This document shows positions 17,724 through 26,714 of a stretch of DNA of 64,000 nt, in pieces. Within the stretch, counting starts at the first letter, position 1. Every line of letters begins with the position of its first letter. Position numbers and translations under genes: made by a program. This stretch comes from JAJPKK01 sp963824905 (GTDB lineage: Bacteria; Pseudomonadota; Alphaproteobacteria; Rhizobiales; Xanthobacteraceae), in NCBI GenBank assembly GCA_963824905.1, contig CAWGRH010000008.1:377454-441453 (forward strand), given 5' to 3'. A model generated the notes under the pieces. That model was not told the DNA's origin. It worked only from the letters and a program-made list of their open reading frames with translations, and did not search any database.

Positions 17724-18329
17724 TTACATCCGCTGCACGCGTTCAGTTTCGCCTTCGAGCGCGCGCTCGTCGAGCTGTGCGACCGCAGCATTGAGGGTCG
17801 GCAGGATAGCCTCGACCGTGTCGGCGACAAGGTAGGCGAGGCGCCGTCCGTTCGGCAGGAAGCCGGCGTCGCGCAGGTGCTCGAACATGGTGATCAGCGG
17901 GTCCCAATAGCCGGCGATATTGGCGATCAGGATCGGCTTCTTGTGGCGGCCGAGTTGGGCCCAGGTGAGTTGCTCGACGAGTTCTTCGACCGTGCCGATC
18001 CCGCCGGGCAGGGCGACGAACGCGTCGGCGTGCTCGAACATCAGCCATTTGCGCTCGTGCATGTCCGTGGTGACGATGACCTCGTCGGCGTCACGGAACA
18101 GGCGTTCCTGCGCCCGCAGGAACTCCGGAATGATGCCGGTGATCTCGCCGCCATGATCGTGCACCGCGTGCGCGATCGTGCCCATCAGGCCGGTCGAGCC
18201 GCAGCCGTAGACGAGCCGAATGCCGTTGCGTGCGAGGATTTCGCCGAATTGCGTGGCTGCGGCGCTGTATGCGGGATTGTTGCCTGAACCCGATCCGCAA
18301 TAAACGCAGATTCGCTTGATTTTGCTCAT
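17724..18329 (-). CDS. LOG family protein (TIGR00730; cytokinin riboside 5'-monophosphate phosphoribohydrolase-like)
   Basis: A 201-residue Rossmann-like protein with the diagnostic PGGIGTVEELVE motif, YCGSGSG near the N-terminus, and MHERKWLMFEHADAFVALPG. LOG enzymes remove ribose 5-phosphate from purine nucleotide monophosphates. In bacteria this often reflects nucleotide salvage, or cytokinin activation in plant-associated species. The C-terminal 20 residues are poorly conserved. It is divergent from the Atm1-type transporter gene with about 180 bases between, and convergent with the SGNH-like gene. Confidence 0.9.
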   Translation of the reverse strand: MSKIKRICVYCGSGSGNNPAYSAAATQFGEILARNGIRLVYGCGSTGLMGTIAHAVHDHGGEITGIIPEFLRAQERLFRDADEVIVTTDMHERKWLMFEHADAFVALPGGIGTVEELVEQLTWAQLGRHKKPILIANIAGYWDPLITMFEHLRDAGFLPNGRRLAYLVADTVEAILPTLNAAVAQLDERALEGETERVQRM

Positions 18330-18512
18330 TGTGAATCATTTGGCATCGCGGCTGCGCCGGCGTCAACCCTTGGTCGCCGGTGGTGCCGGGCGACCGTGCC
18401 ATGCGGTGCGCACATTTCCGGTTTCGCTGCGGCGAACAGGTGAATGCGCGCGCGAAACTGCCTATATGAGAGGCGGTTGACGGCCGAGCGGTCCGTCGGA
18501 TACGGACCGGTG

Positions 18513-20468
18513 ATGAGCGATTTCCCAAGAACAGCGGAGCATATGAAGCGGGAGGTCTCGGCCGAGGGGGGGGCGCTTTGGCGCACCCTCTATCACCTGT
18601 GGCCGTACATATGGCCCTCGGACCGGGCCGACCTCAAGGCGCGGGTGCTGTTTGCGCTAGGGCTGCTGCTCGCGGCCAAGCTCGCCACCATCGCGGTGCC
18701 CTTCACCTTCAAATGGGCGACCGATGCGCTCGTCGACAAGCCCGACCAGCCGGCCTGGGGTTGGGTGATGGCGGTGCCGCTCACGATGACCGCGGCCTAT
18801 GGCGGCATGCGCATCGTGATGGCGCTGCTCACCCAGGCGCGCGACGGCCTGTTCGCCAAGGTCGCGATGAATGCGGTGCGCCGGCTCGCGGTGCTCACCT
18901 TCGAGCACATGCACCGGCTCTCGCTGCGATTCCACCTGGAACGCAAGACCGGCGGGCTCACTCGCGTGCTCGAGCGCGGACGCAACGCGATCGAAACCAT
19001 CGTGCGGATGGTGATCCTGCAGCTCATCCCCACCATCGTCGAGGTGGCGCTGATCTGCGTGGTGCTGCTCTACCAGTTCGACTGGCGCTACGTGCTGATC
19101 ATCTTCGTCACCGTCACGCTCTACATCTGGTACACCTATCTCGCGACGGAATGGCGGATCGGCATCCGCCGCAAGATGAACGAGAGCGACACCGACGCCA
19201 ACACCAAGGCGATCGACTCGCTGCTCAATTACGAGACCGTCAAGTATTTCAGCGCCGAGGAGCGCGAGGCCCAACGCTACGACCGCTCGATGGAGCGGTA
19301 CGAGCACGCGAGCGTCCAGGCCTATGTCTCGCTCGCCGTGCTCAATGCCGGGCAGGCGACGATCTTCACGATCGGGTTGAGCTTGACGATGGCGCTCACC
19401 GTCTACGGCATCAAGTCAGGCACCCAGTCGATCGGCGACTTCGTCATGATCAACGCCATGATGATCCAGCTCTACCAGCCGCTCAACTTCATGGGCATGG
19501 TCTATCGCGAGATCAAGCAGGCGGTGATCGACATCGAGCAGATGTTCACGCTCCTCGGCCGCGAGTCCGAAGTCGAGGATCGGCCCGGCGCCCCGGCGCT
19601 CGTCGTCACCAAGGGCACGGTCCGCTTCGAGGACGTGCACTTCGCCTACGAGCCGGCGCGGCCGATCCTGCGCGGCATCTCCTTCGAGGTCCCCGCCGGG
19701 CGCACCGTCGCGATCGTCGGACCGTCCGGCGCCGGGAAGTCCACGATCTCGCGGCTGCTGTTCCGTTTCTATGACGTGACCAGCGGACGCATCACCATCG
19801 ACGGGCAGGACATCCGCGACGTCACCCAGAGCTCGCTGCGCAACGACATCGGCATGGTTCCGCAGGACACGGTGCTGTTCAACGACACCGTGCGCTACAA
19901 CATCCGCTACGGCCGCTGGGATGCGACCGACGCCGAGGTCGAGGAAGCGGCGAAGCACGCCCAGATCGACGGTTTCATACGTCATACGCCGAAGGGCTAC
20001 GACACCGAGGTCGGCGAGCGCGGCCTCAAGCTGTCCGGCGGCGAGAAGCAGCGCGTGGCCATCGCCCGCACCATCCTGAAAGGGCCGCCGATCCTGGTGC
20101 TCGACGAGGCGACCTCCGCGCTCGACAGCCACACCGAGAAGGACATCCAGGACGCGCTCGACCGCGTCTCGGAGAATCGGACCACGCTCGTGATCGCACA
20201 CCGCCTCTCTACGGTGATCGCCGCCGACGAGATTTTGGTGCTCGACAAGGGCATCATCGTCGAGCGGGGCACGCACGCGCGCCTGTTGGCCGCTGGCGGC
20301 CTCTACGCCAGCATGTGGAACCGGCAGCGCGAAGCGGAAGAGGCACGCGAGACGCTGGCGCTCGCGGGCGATGATGACGCGGCGCCCAACCGGACGCCGC
20401 CGCGGCTCGATGACCGGCCGCCTGCCGACGACGGCCGGGATGTCGTCATTCCTGACGCTGCGGAGTAA
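18513..20468 (+). CDS. Atm1-type ABC exporter (fused permease and ATPase)
   Basis: A 651-residue half-transporter that works as a homodimer. Atm1-family exporters move glutathione-linked sulfur, metal or iron-sulfur precursors. The membrane domain (about residues 45-330) holds the Atm1 hallmark IDSLLNYETVKYFSAEE. The nucleotide-binding domain has Walker A GPSGAGKST (near 403), Q-loop MVPQDTVLFND, signature LSGGEKQRVAIART and Walker B ILVLDEATSALD. A C-terminal acidic tail of about 50 residues is dispensable-looking. The frame is open to 18444; I chose the ATG at 18513 near the expected N-terminus. It is followed after two bases by psd. Confidence 0.9.
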   Translation: MSDFPRTAEHMKREVSAEGGALWRTLYHLWPYIWPSDRADLKARVLFALGLLLAAKLATIAVPFTFKWATDALVDKPDQPAWGWVMAVPLTMTAAYGGMRIVMALLTQARDGLFAKVAMNAVRRLAVLTFEHMHRLSLRFHLERKTGGLTRVLERGRNAIETIVRMVILQLIPTIVEVALICVVLLYQFDWRYVLIIFVTVTLYIWYTYLATEWRIGIRRKMNESDTDANTKAIDSLLNYETVKYFSAEEREAQRYDRSMERYEHASVQAYVSLAVLNAGQATIFTIGLSLTMALTVYGIKSGTQSIGDFVMINAMMIQLYQPLNFMGMVYREIKQAVIDIEQMFTLLGRESEVEDRPGAPALVVTKGTVRFEDVHFAYEPARPILRGISFEVPAGRTVAIVGPSGAGKSTISRLLFRFYDVTSGRITIDGQDIRDVTQSSLRNDIGMVPQDTVLFNDTVRYNIRYGRWDATDAEVEEAAKHAQIDGFIRHTPKGYDTEVGERGLKLSGGEKQRVAIARTILKGPPILVLDEATSALDSHTEKDIQDALDRVSENRTTLVIAHRLSTVIAADEILVLDKGIIVERGTHARLLAAGGLYASMWNRQREAEEARETLALAGDDDAAPNRTPPRLDDRPPADDGRDVVIPDAAE

Positions 20469-20470
20469 GC

Positions 20471-21172
20471 ATGTCGATCGTCGCCTCGGTCCGCTCCCAG
20501 CTCGTTCCGATCAACCACGAGGGTTACCCGTTCATTGCCGGGTTTGCGATCGTAAGCCTGTTCCTGATGTGGCTGTGGCCGCCGCTCGGCTGGCTCGGCG
20601 TCATTGCAACGCTGTGGTGCGTCTATTTCTTCCGCGACCCGCCGCGGGTGACGCCGCTGCGCGAAGGCCTGGTCATCTCGCCCGCCGACGGGAGGGTGAG
20701 CCGGATCGCCAATGCGGTGCCTCCGCCCGAGCTCGCGATCGGCGACCGGGCGGTGGTGCGCATCTCGATCTTCATGAGCGTGTTCGACTGCCACGTGAAC
20801 CGCAGCCCGGTAGCCGGCCGCATTGAGCGCATCGCCTACCGTGCCGGCCTTTTCCTCAATGCCGACCTTGACAAGGCGAGCGAGGACAACGAGCGCAACT
20901 GCTTCCTGATCCGCACCCCCGGCGGCGCCAGGGTCGGCGTCGTCCAGATCGCCGGCCTCGTCGCGCGGCGCATCGTGTCATTCGTGCGCGAGGGGACCGC
21001 GGTCGGTGCGGGCGAGCGCATCGGCATGATCCGGTTCGGCTCGCGGCTCGACGTCTATCTCCCCGACGGCGGCCGCCCGCTCGTCGCCGAAGGCCAGACA
21101 GCGATCGCCGGCGAGACCATCATCGCCGACCTCTCGGGCGGCGATGCCGGACGCAGTTACCGCGTGGGATAG
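20471..21172 (+). CDS. psd: Phosphatidylserine decarboxylase proenzyme
   Basis: Converts phosphatidylserine to phosphatidylethanolamine at the inner membrane. It is the short 233-residue form, with a hydrophobic N-terminal segment (about 20-50), SPADGRVSRI, the conserved FMSVFDCHVNRSPV, NERNCFLI, and RFGSRLDVYLP, where the Ser after Gly (in the GS step) is the self-cleavage site that creates the pyruvoyl cofactor. pssA lies 314 bases downstream on the same strand, so the two steps from CDP-diacylglycerol to PE are adjacent, separated only by a repeat. Confidence 0.93.
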   Translation: MSIVASVRSQLVPINHEGYPFIAGFAIVSLFLMWLWPPLGWLGVIATLWCVYFFRDPPRVTPLREGLVISPADGRVSRIANAVPPPELAIGDRAVVRISIFMSVFDCHVNRSPVAGRIERIAYRAGLFLNADLDKASEDNERNCFLIRTPGGARVGVVQIAGLVARRIVSFVREGTAVGAGERIGMIRFGSRLDVYLPDGGRPLVAEGQTAIAGETIIADLSGGDAGRSYRVG

Positions 21173-21222
21173 GGCTCATCCCTCCCGGCGAGATTCACGC
21201 ATTGCGCAGCGGCAGGGATTCA

Positions 21223-21374
21223 CCTCTCCCCGCGTGCGGGGAGAGGTCGGATCGCGTCAGCGATCCGGGTGAGGGGGCGGTTTCGCGAGTCTGAGTGTCA
21301 GTGGAAATCTCGGAGGCTCAGAATCGTGAAACCGCCCCCTCACCCCGACCCTCTCCCCGCACGCGGGGAGAGGG
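21223..21374. repeat. Long nested palindromic repeat between psd and pssA (family E)
   Basis: Two CTCTCCCCGC-type hairpins (CACCTCTCCCCGCGTGCGGG... and CCTCTCCCCGCACGCGGGGA) enclose a second inverted pair (GTGAGGGGGCGGTTTC / GAAACCGCCCCCTCAC). The whole element can fold back on itself. It occupies the 314-base psd-pssA gap (21173-21486); nothing else is supported there. Confidence 0.8.
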
Positions 21375-21486
21375 GGCAAGGCCGCCGCTCCGAGCATCCG
21401 AACAGATGTGTGAATACGGTAGCTTGATGACAAGGAGGGAGAAGAGACACATGGTGCGGCGGCGTGCGAGGATATAGATTGTTTCC

Positions 21487-22404
21487 ATGAGCCAATCTCC
21501 GTTCACCCCCTTCAAGCGTCGCCGGGATCGCCAACGGCTGCGCCGCTTCCGCACCGTGCCGGTGCGTGTGCTGGTGCCGAACCTCATCACGCTGCTTGCG
21601 CTGTGCGCCGGCCTCACCGCGATCCGCTTCGCGGTCGAGGGCAAGCTCGAGTGGTCGCTCGGGGCGATCGTCTTCGCCGCGGTGCTCGACGGCATCGACG
21701 GCCGGGTGGCGCGGCTCCTCAAAGGGACCTCGCGGTTCGGAGCCGAGCTCGACAGCCTCGCCGACTTCGTGAATTTCGGCGTCGCGCCGGCGCTGATCCT
21801 CTATTTCTGGACCCTGCACGACTTGAAATCGGCCGGCTGGATCGCGGCACTGGTGTTCGCCATCGCCGCCGGCCTGCGGCTCGCCCGCTTCAACGTGATG
21901 ATCGACGATCCCAATCGGCCGGCCTGGGCAGGCAACTTCTTCGTCGGCATGCCGGCGCCGATGGGCGCAATTACCGTGCTGCTGCCGGTCTACGTGCATT
22001 TTCTCGACGCGCCGCAGATCACCGTCATTCCGCAGGTGACGTTCGTCTACACGCTCGCCATCGGCTTCCTGATGGTGTCGCGGCTGCCGGTCTATTCCGG
22101 CAAGCGGCGCGGAACCCGGGTGCCACCCGACCTCGTGCTGATCGTCTTCATCGGCGTCGTGCTGTTCTTCGCGCTGTTGATCAGCTACCCTTGGGAGGTG
22201 CTGACCATCGGCACCATCGTCTATCTCGCGAGCCTGCCGTTCGGCGTTCTTTCGTATCGGGAGCACACCCGGCGCGATGCGCAGGCGGCCGCCGCCGCGC
22301 AATCCGGCAACGTTGCGACGCCGGAGGGTCCGCCGCCCGCCGTGCCGTTCGCCGCCAAGCCCGCCGCCGAATCGGAAGACGGCGAGCACCCGACACGTCA
22401 CTGA
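21487..22404 (+). CDS. pssA: CDP-diacylglycerol--serine O-phosphatidyltransferase
   Basis: Makes phosphatidylserine from CDP-diacylglycerol and serine in the inner membrane. The 305-residue product carries the CDP-alcohol phosphotransferase motif in the order D-G-I-D-G-R-V-A-R ... G-A-E-L-D-S-L-A-D, near residues 61-87, with the metal-binding aspartates intact. Around eight hydrophobic segments follow, and the C-terminal 45 residues are Ala/Pro-rich and probably disordered. It pairs functionally with psd upstream. The start ATG follows an unusually AT-containing stretch (AGGATATAGATTGTTTCC). Confidence 0.92.
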   Translation: MSQSPFTPFKRRRDRQRLRRFRTVPVRVLVPNLITLLALCAGLTAIRFAVEGKLEWSLGAIVFAAVLDGIDGRVARLLKGTSRFGAELDSLADFVNFGVAPALILYFWTLHDLKSAGWIAALVFAIAAGLRLARFNVMIDDPNRPAWAGNFFVGMPAPMGAITVLLPVYVHFLDAPQITVIPQVTFVYTLAIGFLMVSRLPVYSGKRRGTRVPPDLVLIVFIGVVLFFALLISYPWEVLTIGTIVYLASLPFGVLSYREHTRRDAQAAAAAQSGNVATPEGPPPAVPFAAKPAAESEDGEHPTRH

Positions 22405-22418
22405 AACCGGATCATCCC

Positions 22419-23174
22419 ATGCCGCGCACCCAGAAAGTCGTCCGCCCCGGGGAAACCAAGGGCGACATCATCGATACCGTGCTGCTCAAATACGAGGACC
22501 GGATCAAGCAGCAGGGCTTCGTGTTCGGCGGCAAGGGCACGTGCGTCGAGTTCGATTTCCCGGTGCCGCCGCTGCTTCGCACCGACGACCTCCTGCTGCT
22601 CGACGACGGCCGGCTGATAGAGGTGGTCGCCGACGTCGAGCCGGTGCTGGAGGTGCGTGAAAAGGATTTTGCCAAGGGTGCGCGGCTGGTCCTCGCGCTC
22701 GGCAACCGCCATGTGCCGGTGCAAATTCTCGCCAACCGGCTCCGCGTCCCCGATATGCCGGAGGTCGCGCTCCTTTTGGAGGAACGCGGATTCAAGCCAC
22801 AGACGGTGACGGCGCCGTTCGAACCCGACGACGGCGATACGCCGGCACACGAGCACGCCCATCATCATGGTCATGATCACCACCACGGTCATGACCATCA
22901 CCACGATCACCATCATGACCATGACCATCATGATCACGGTCATCACGGGCATGAGCATCATGGTCACGATCATCATCATGATCATGATGGCCACGATCAC
23001 ACCCATGCCCGCGAGGCGTCGCACGACAAAGCGTCACACGGTGACCATGGCCATCATCACGACCACGATGGCCATCAAGAGCACCATGGCCATCAAGAGC
23101 ACCATGGCCATCAAGAGCACCATGGCCATCAAGAGCACCATGGCCATCATGGGCACGACCACCGGAAGACCTGA
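22419..23174 (+). CDS. UreE-like metallochaperone with a giant histidine-rich tail
   Basis: The N-terminal 140 residues resemble UreE, the nickel chaperone of urease: GARLVLALGNRHVPVQI (88-103), RLRVPDMPEVALLLEERGF and an APFEPDDG segment match the UreE C-terminal domain pattern. Residues 144-250 are a tail in which about half of all residues are His, mixed with Asp, Gly and Glu, far longer than usual UreE tails. Four perfect 18-bp repeats encode the end of it. It starts 14 bases after pssA, so it is probably in that operon. No urease, hydrogenase or nickel transport genes are in the window, so nickel storage, zinc binding or delivery to distant urease are all possible. Confidence 0.75.
   Translation: MPRTQKVVRPGETKGDIIDTVLLKYEDRIKQQGFVFGGKGTCVEFDFPVPPLLRTDDLLLLDDGRLIEVVADVEPVLEVREKDFAKGARLVLALGNRHVPVQILANRLRVPDMPEVALLLEERGFKPQTVTAPFEPDDGDTPAHEHAHHHGHDHHHGHDHHHDHHHDHDHHDHGHHGHEHHGHDHHHDHDGHDHTHAREASHDKASHGDHGHHHDHDGHQEHHGHQEHHGHQEHHGHQEHHGHHGHDHRKT
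23071..23142 (+). repeat. Four perfect 18-bp tandem repeats coding for His/Gln/Glu/Gly units
   Basis: Unit GCCATCAAGAGCACCATG occurs four times head to tail within the histidine tail, in phase with the codons (hexapeptide G-H-Q-E-H-H). Perfect identity between units suggests recent slippage and possible length variation between strains. Confidence 0.95.
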
Positions 23175-23210
23175 AGCATCATCGGTCGCATCGGCGACGG
23201 GGAGACGATC

Positions 23211-24086
23211 ATGCGCGAGCGAACAGTGACCATTGCGCTCCTGGCGGCGCTCGCCATGGCCCTGACGACGCCGCTCGCTGCAGCTCAGGATCTGGATGCC
23301 GGCAAATATCCGGATTGGGCCGGCCGGTGGGAGCGGTTTGCCGTGCGCGGGCTCGGCGGCCAGCCGTCGCATGACCAGACCAAGCCGTGGGGCTTCGGGC
23401 AGCAGGCGCCGCTGACGCCTGAGTATGCCGCCGTACTCCAGGAAAGCCTCGCCGATCAGGCCAAGGGCGGGCTCGGCAATTTCCCGACCACGCTCGGCCG
23501 CCCCGCCGGCATGCCCAACATGATGATGGCGTTCGGCCCGCTGGAATTCGTCGTCACGCCGGAAGCCACGTACGTGCTGATCGGCTGGCACGACCACTTC
23601 CGCCGCATCTACACCGACGGCCGCGACTGGCCCGCGAACCTCACGCCGACCTTCTCGGGCTACTCGATCGGCAAGTGGATCGACACCGACGGCGACGGCC
23701 GCTTCGACCTGCTAGAGGTCGAGACCCGCGGCTTCAAGGGGCCGCGCGCTTTCGACGAAACGGGGCTGCCGCTGCATGTCGACAACCAGTCGATCTTCAA
23801 GGAGCGCTTCTTCCGCGACCGCGCCGATCCGCGCATCCTGCACGACGAACTCACCACCATCGACCATGCGCTCACGCGGCCGTGGACGGTCGACAAGCGC
23901 TACGTCCTCAATCCCAATCCGCGTCCCGACTTCGAAGAGTTCTTTACGAGCGAGAACAACGCCCAGGTCAAGATCGGCAAGGAGAACTATTTCCTGAGCG
24001 CCGAAGGCATGGTGATGCCCGCCAAGAAGGACCAGGCGCCGCCCGACCTCAAATATTTCACGCAGACGCCGGACGCCAAGCGGTGA
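23211..24086 (+). CDS. Secreted protein of unknown function
   Basis: A 291-residue protein with a signal peptide (about 1-25, ending AAAQ). The mature part has a Trp-rich start (YPDWAGRWERF), PAGMPNMMM, GWHDHFRRIYTDGRDWP, and an EF-hand-like loop DTDGDGRFDLLE followed by VETRGFKGPRAFDETGLPLH. The Asp-rich loop could bind calcium. I recognise similar sequences as conserved hypothetical proteins in soil Alphaproteobacteria but know no function. It follows the UreE-like gene by 36 bases and may share its transcript. Met/His content is notable but not diagnostic of metal binding. Confidence 0.75.
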   Translation: MRERTVTIALLAALAMALTTPLAAAQDLDAGKYPDWAGRWERFAVRGLGGQPSHDQTKPWGFGQQAPLTPEYAAVLQESLADQAKGGLGNFPTTLGRPAGMPNMMMAFGPLEFVVTPEATYVLIGWHDHFRRIYTDGRDWPANLTPTFSGYSIGKWIDTDGDGRFDLLEVETRGFKGPRAFDETGLPLHVDNQSIFKERFFRDRADPRILHDELTTIDHALTRPWTVDKRYVLNPNPRPDFEEFFTSENNAQVKIGKENYFLSAEGMVMPAKKDQAPPDLKYFTQTPDAKR

Positions 24087-24135
24087 TCTTCGTTTTCCCG
24101 CGAGTGAGAGGGAGCGCAGACGTCTCACCCACTTC

Positions 24136-24226
24136 CGTCATCGCCGGGCTTGACCCGGCGACCCCGATAACTGGGGCACGGCCGTGCCATGCGATCGGGG
24201 TGGCCGGGACAAGCCCGGCCATGACG
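24136..24226. repeat. Palindromic intergenic repeat, family A' copy
   Basis: CGTCATCGCCGGGCTTGACC and the complementary GGCCGGGACAAGCCCGGCCA with ATGACG at the end. Related to but distinct from the 5805 and 13851 copies. It lies between convergent genes. Confidence 0.8.
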
Positions 24227-24248
24227 CTCATGAGGAACAACACGCCCG

Positions 24249-24902
24249 CTACGCGCGCTTCAACGGATACCCCGGCATCAGCTCATACGGATGCTTCCAC
24301 CCCGGCAGCGCCTTGATGCGTTCCATCCAGGCGCCGATGTGGGGATGTTCCTTGGCGATGTCGAAGCCGAACTCCTCCGGCGGATAGTAGAAGTAGCCCG
24401 CGAGCGAGACGTCGGCGATGGTCGGCCGCGCTCCGAGAAGATAGGGCGAATTCGCCAGCCGCTTGTCGACGATCGGCAGCGTAATGCCGAGCCGGTTGAG
24501 CATGAACGCTTCGCCGCCGGGCATCGGCGCCGGCGCGAAGTTTTTCAGAAAGCGGTAGGGGCCGAGATAGCCATTGACCTTCTGGTTGTCGAAGACGAGC
24601 CAGCGCAGGCATTCGAGCTCTTCGTCTTCCCCCTCGGGGCGGAACTTGCCGGAGCGCTTGGCGAGATAGGTCAGGCACACCGCCGATTGGCTGAATTTCC
24701 GGCCGTCGTGATCGAGCACCGGTATCTCGCCCATTTCGTTGACCTCGGTGCGGAACTTCTCGGTGCGCTGCTCGCCGGCGCCGAAGAAGTCGACGAACAC
24801 CGGCTTCCAGTCGGCGCCGATCAGGTTGAGCATCAGCGCCACACGGTACGCATTGCCGGACTGGGCCATGCAGTAGAGCAGGTATTCCGGCCGGTCAGCC
24901 AT
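24249..24902 (-). CDS. Glutathione S-transferase family protein
   Basis: A 217-residue cytosolic GST with a thioredoxin-like N-terminal domain (SGNAYRVALMLNLIGADW, NEMGEIPVLDHDGRKFSQS where the Ser contacts glutathione) and an all-helical C-terminal domain ending in the PTIADVSLAGYFYYP N-capping motif. The substrate is unknown. It sits 10 bases downstream of mmsA on the same strand, so a shared transcript is likely. A link to methylmalonate semialdehyde metabolism is unproven. Confidence 0.88.
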   Translation of the reverse strand: MADRPEYLLYCMAQSGNAYRVALMLNLIGADWKPVFVDFFGAGEQRTEKFRTEVNEMGEIPVLDHDGRKFSQSAVCLTYLAKRSGKFRPEGEDEELECLRWLVFDNQKVNGYLGPYRFLKNFAPAPMPGGEAFMLNRLGITLPIVDKRLANSPYLLGARPTIADVSLAGYFYYPPEEFGFDIAKEHPHIGAWMERIKALPGWKHPYELMPGYPLKRA

Positions 24903-24912
24903 TGCTTCCTCC

Positions 24913-26412
24913 TCACTTCATCGTCGGAATGACGAACTCCGCGCCGCCCTTGGTGCCGGACGGCCAGCGCGAGGTCACCGTCTTGGTCTTGGTGTAGAAG
25001 CGGATCGAGTCCGGGCCGTGCTGGTTGAGGTCGCCGAAGCCTGAGCGCTTCCAGCCGCCGAAGGTGTAGTAGGAGAGCGGCACGGGGATCGCGAAATTCA
25101 CCCCGACCATGCCGACATTGACGCGCTCGGTGAAATCGCGCGCGGTGTCGCCGTCGCGGGTGAAGATCGCGACGCCGTTGCCGTATTCGTGCTCGGAGGG
25201 AAGCCGCAGCGCTTCCTCGTAGTCCTTGGCGCGCACCACCGAGAGCACGGGTCCGAAGATCTCCTCCTTGTAGATGCGCATTTGCGGCGTCACGTCGTCG
25301 AACAGGCAGCCGCCGATGAAATTGCCGTTCTCGTAGCCCTGCAGCTTGAAGCCGCGACCGTCGACCACGAGCTTGGCGCCTTCCTTGACGCCGAGGTCGA
25401 CGTAGCCGCGCACCTTGTCGAGCTGCGCGCGCGTCACCATCGGGCCGTAATCGGCCTGCGGGTCGGTGGAGGGCCCGATCTTGAGGCTCTCGACGCGCGG
25501 CACGAGCTTCTCCATCAGGCGATCGGCGGTCTTGGCGCCGACCGGCACCGCGACCGACACCGCCATGCAGCGCTCGCCCGCGGAGCCGTAGCCGGCGCCG
25601 ATCAGCGCATCGACGGCCTGGTCCATGTCGGCGTCGGGCATCACGATCATGTGGTTCTTGGCACCGCCGAAGCACTGCACGCGTTTTCCCTTCGCGCAGC
25701 CCGTCGCATAGACGTATTCGGCGATCGCCGAAGAGCCGACGAAACCGACTGCCATGACGCGGGGATCGGTGAGGATCGTGTCGACCGCTTCCTTGTCGCC
25801 GTTGACGACGTTGAGGATGCCCGGCGGCAGCCCGGCCTCGATCATCAGCTCGCCGAGCCGCATCGGCACCGAAGGATCGCGCTCCGAGGCTTTTAGGATG
25901 AAGGCGTTGCCGCAGGCGATCGCCGGCGCGAACTTCCACATCGGGATCATCGCCGGGAAATTGAACGGCGTGATGCCGGCGACGACGCCGAGCGGCTGGC
26001 GCAGCGAATAAAGATCGATCGAGGGCCCGGCGCTCGTCGTGTATTCGCCCTTGAGGAGATTCGGAATGCCGCAGGCGAACTCGACCACCTCGAGGCCGCG
26101 CTGGATGTCGCCCTTCGAATCCGCAAGGACCTTGCCGTGCTCGGAAGAGAGCAGCGCGGCTAGGCTGTCGAACTCCTTCTGCACGAGGTCGAGGAACTTG
26201 AACATGACGCGGGCACGCCGCTGCGGGTTGACCGCGGCCCAGCCCGGCTGCGCGGCCTCGGCATTTGCGATCGCGTGCTCCATCTCCGAACGGCTGGCGA
26301 GGGCGACCTTGGCCTGGACCTCGCCGGTGTTGGGATTGAACACGTCGGCGAATCGGCCCGAAGAGCCCTTGACCTCCTTGCCGCCGACGAAGTGGCCGAT
26401 CTCCCGCATCAC
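24913..26412 (-). CDS. mmsA: CoA-acylating methylmalonate-semialdehyde dehydrogenase
   Basis: Oxidises methylmalonate or malonate semialdehyde with NAD+ and CoA to propionyl- or acetyl-CoA, in valine, inositol and pyrimidine breakdown. At 499 residues it matches the family. It has ITPFNFPAMIPMW, VGFVGSSAIAEYVY, the cofactor-site GGAKNHMIVMPDAD, and the active Cys in AGERCMAVSVAVPVG. The GERCMA form and MPDAD distinguish MmsA from ordinary aldehyde dehydrogenases. It is divergent from the alpha/beta hydrolase gene across a repeat. Confidence 0.93.
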   Translation of the reverse strand: MMREIGHFVGGKEVKGSSGRFADVFNPNTGEVQAKVALASRSEMEHAIANAEAAQPGWAAVNPQRRARVMFKFLDLVQKEFDSLAALLSSEHGKVLADSKGDIQRGLEVVEFACGIPNLLKGEYTTSAGPSIDLYSLRQPLGVVAGITPFNFPAMIPMWKFAPAIACGNAFILKASERDPSVPMRLGELMIEAGLPPGILNVVNGDKEAVDTILTDPRVMAVGFVGSSAIAEYVYATGCAKGKRVQCFGGAKNHMIVMPDADMDQAVDALIGAGYGSAGERCMAVSVAVPVGAKTADRLMEKLVPRVESLKIGPSTDPQADYGPMVTRAQLDKVRGYVDLGVKEGAKLVVDGRGFKLQGYENGNFIGGCLFDDVTPQMRIYKEEIFGPVLSVVRAKDYEEALRLPSEHEYGNGVAIFTRDGDTARDFTERVNVGMVGVNFAIPVPLSYYTFGGWKRSGFGDLNQHGPDSIRFYTKTKTVTSRWPSGTKGGAEFVIPTMK

Positions 26413-26572
26413 TGTTCTCCTGTTGCGCTGCCGGCGAGGGCCGGGCAGCGCGGGTCATCGCATGTTTGGGCGTTGGCATAGCGCAGCCATGCCCCGACGG
26501 GAAGCCGGCGTTGCGGCGCAGCCGACCCGCACTCCCGTGTGCAGGACAGAGGTGGTATCTCCAACACCCCCG

Positions 26573-26687
26573 CTGACCTCATCCTGAGGAGGCGCGCAGC
26601 GCCGTCTCGAAGGATGGCAACGCGGTACTGCGTTGGGGCCATCCTTCGAGACGCTGTGCTGCGCACAGCTCCTCAGGATGAGGTCAG
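26573..26687. repeat. Palindromic intergenic repeat, family B copy 2
   Basis: Perfect-looking outer arms CTGACCTCATCCTGAGGAGG and its complement CTCAGGATGAGGTCAG, with inner GTCTCGAAGGATGG / CCATCCTTCGAGAC. It fills the divergent 302-base gap between mmsA and the hydrolase (26413-26714), where promoters for both must lie. Confidence 0.9.
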
Positions 26688-26714
26688 AAGGGCGTGAACT
26701 CGGGAGGAAAGTGC

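Noticed and set aside
23071..23142. CRISPR-like array
   Set aside because: The 18-bp units are head to tail with no spacers and are in-frame coding repeats.
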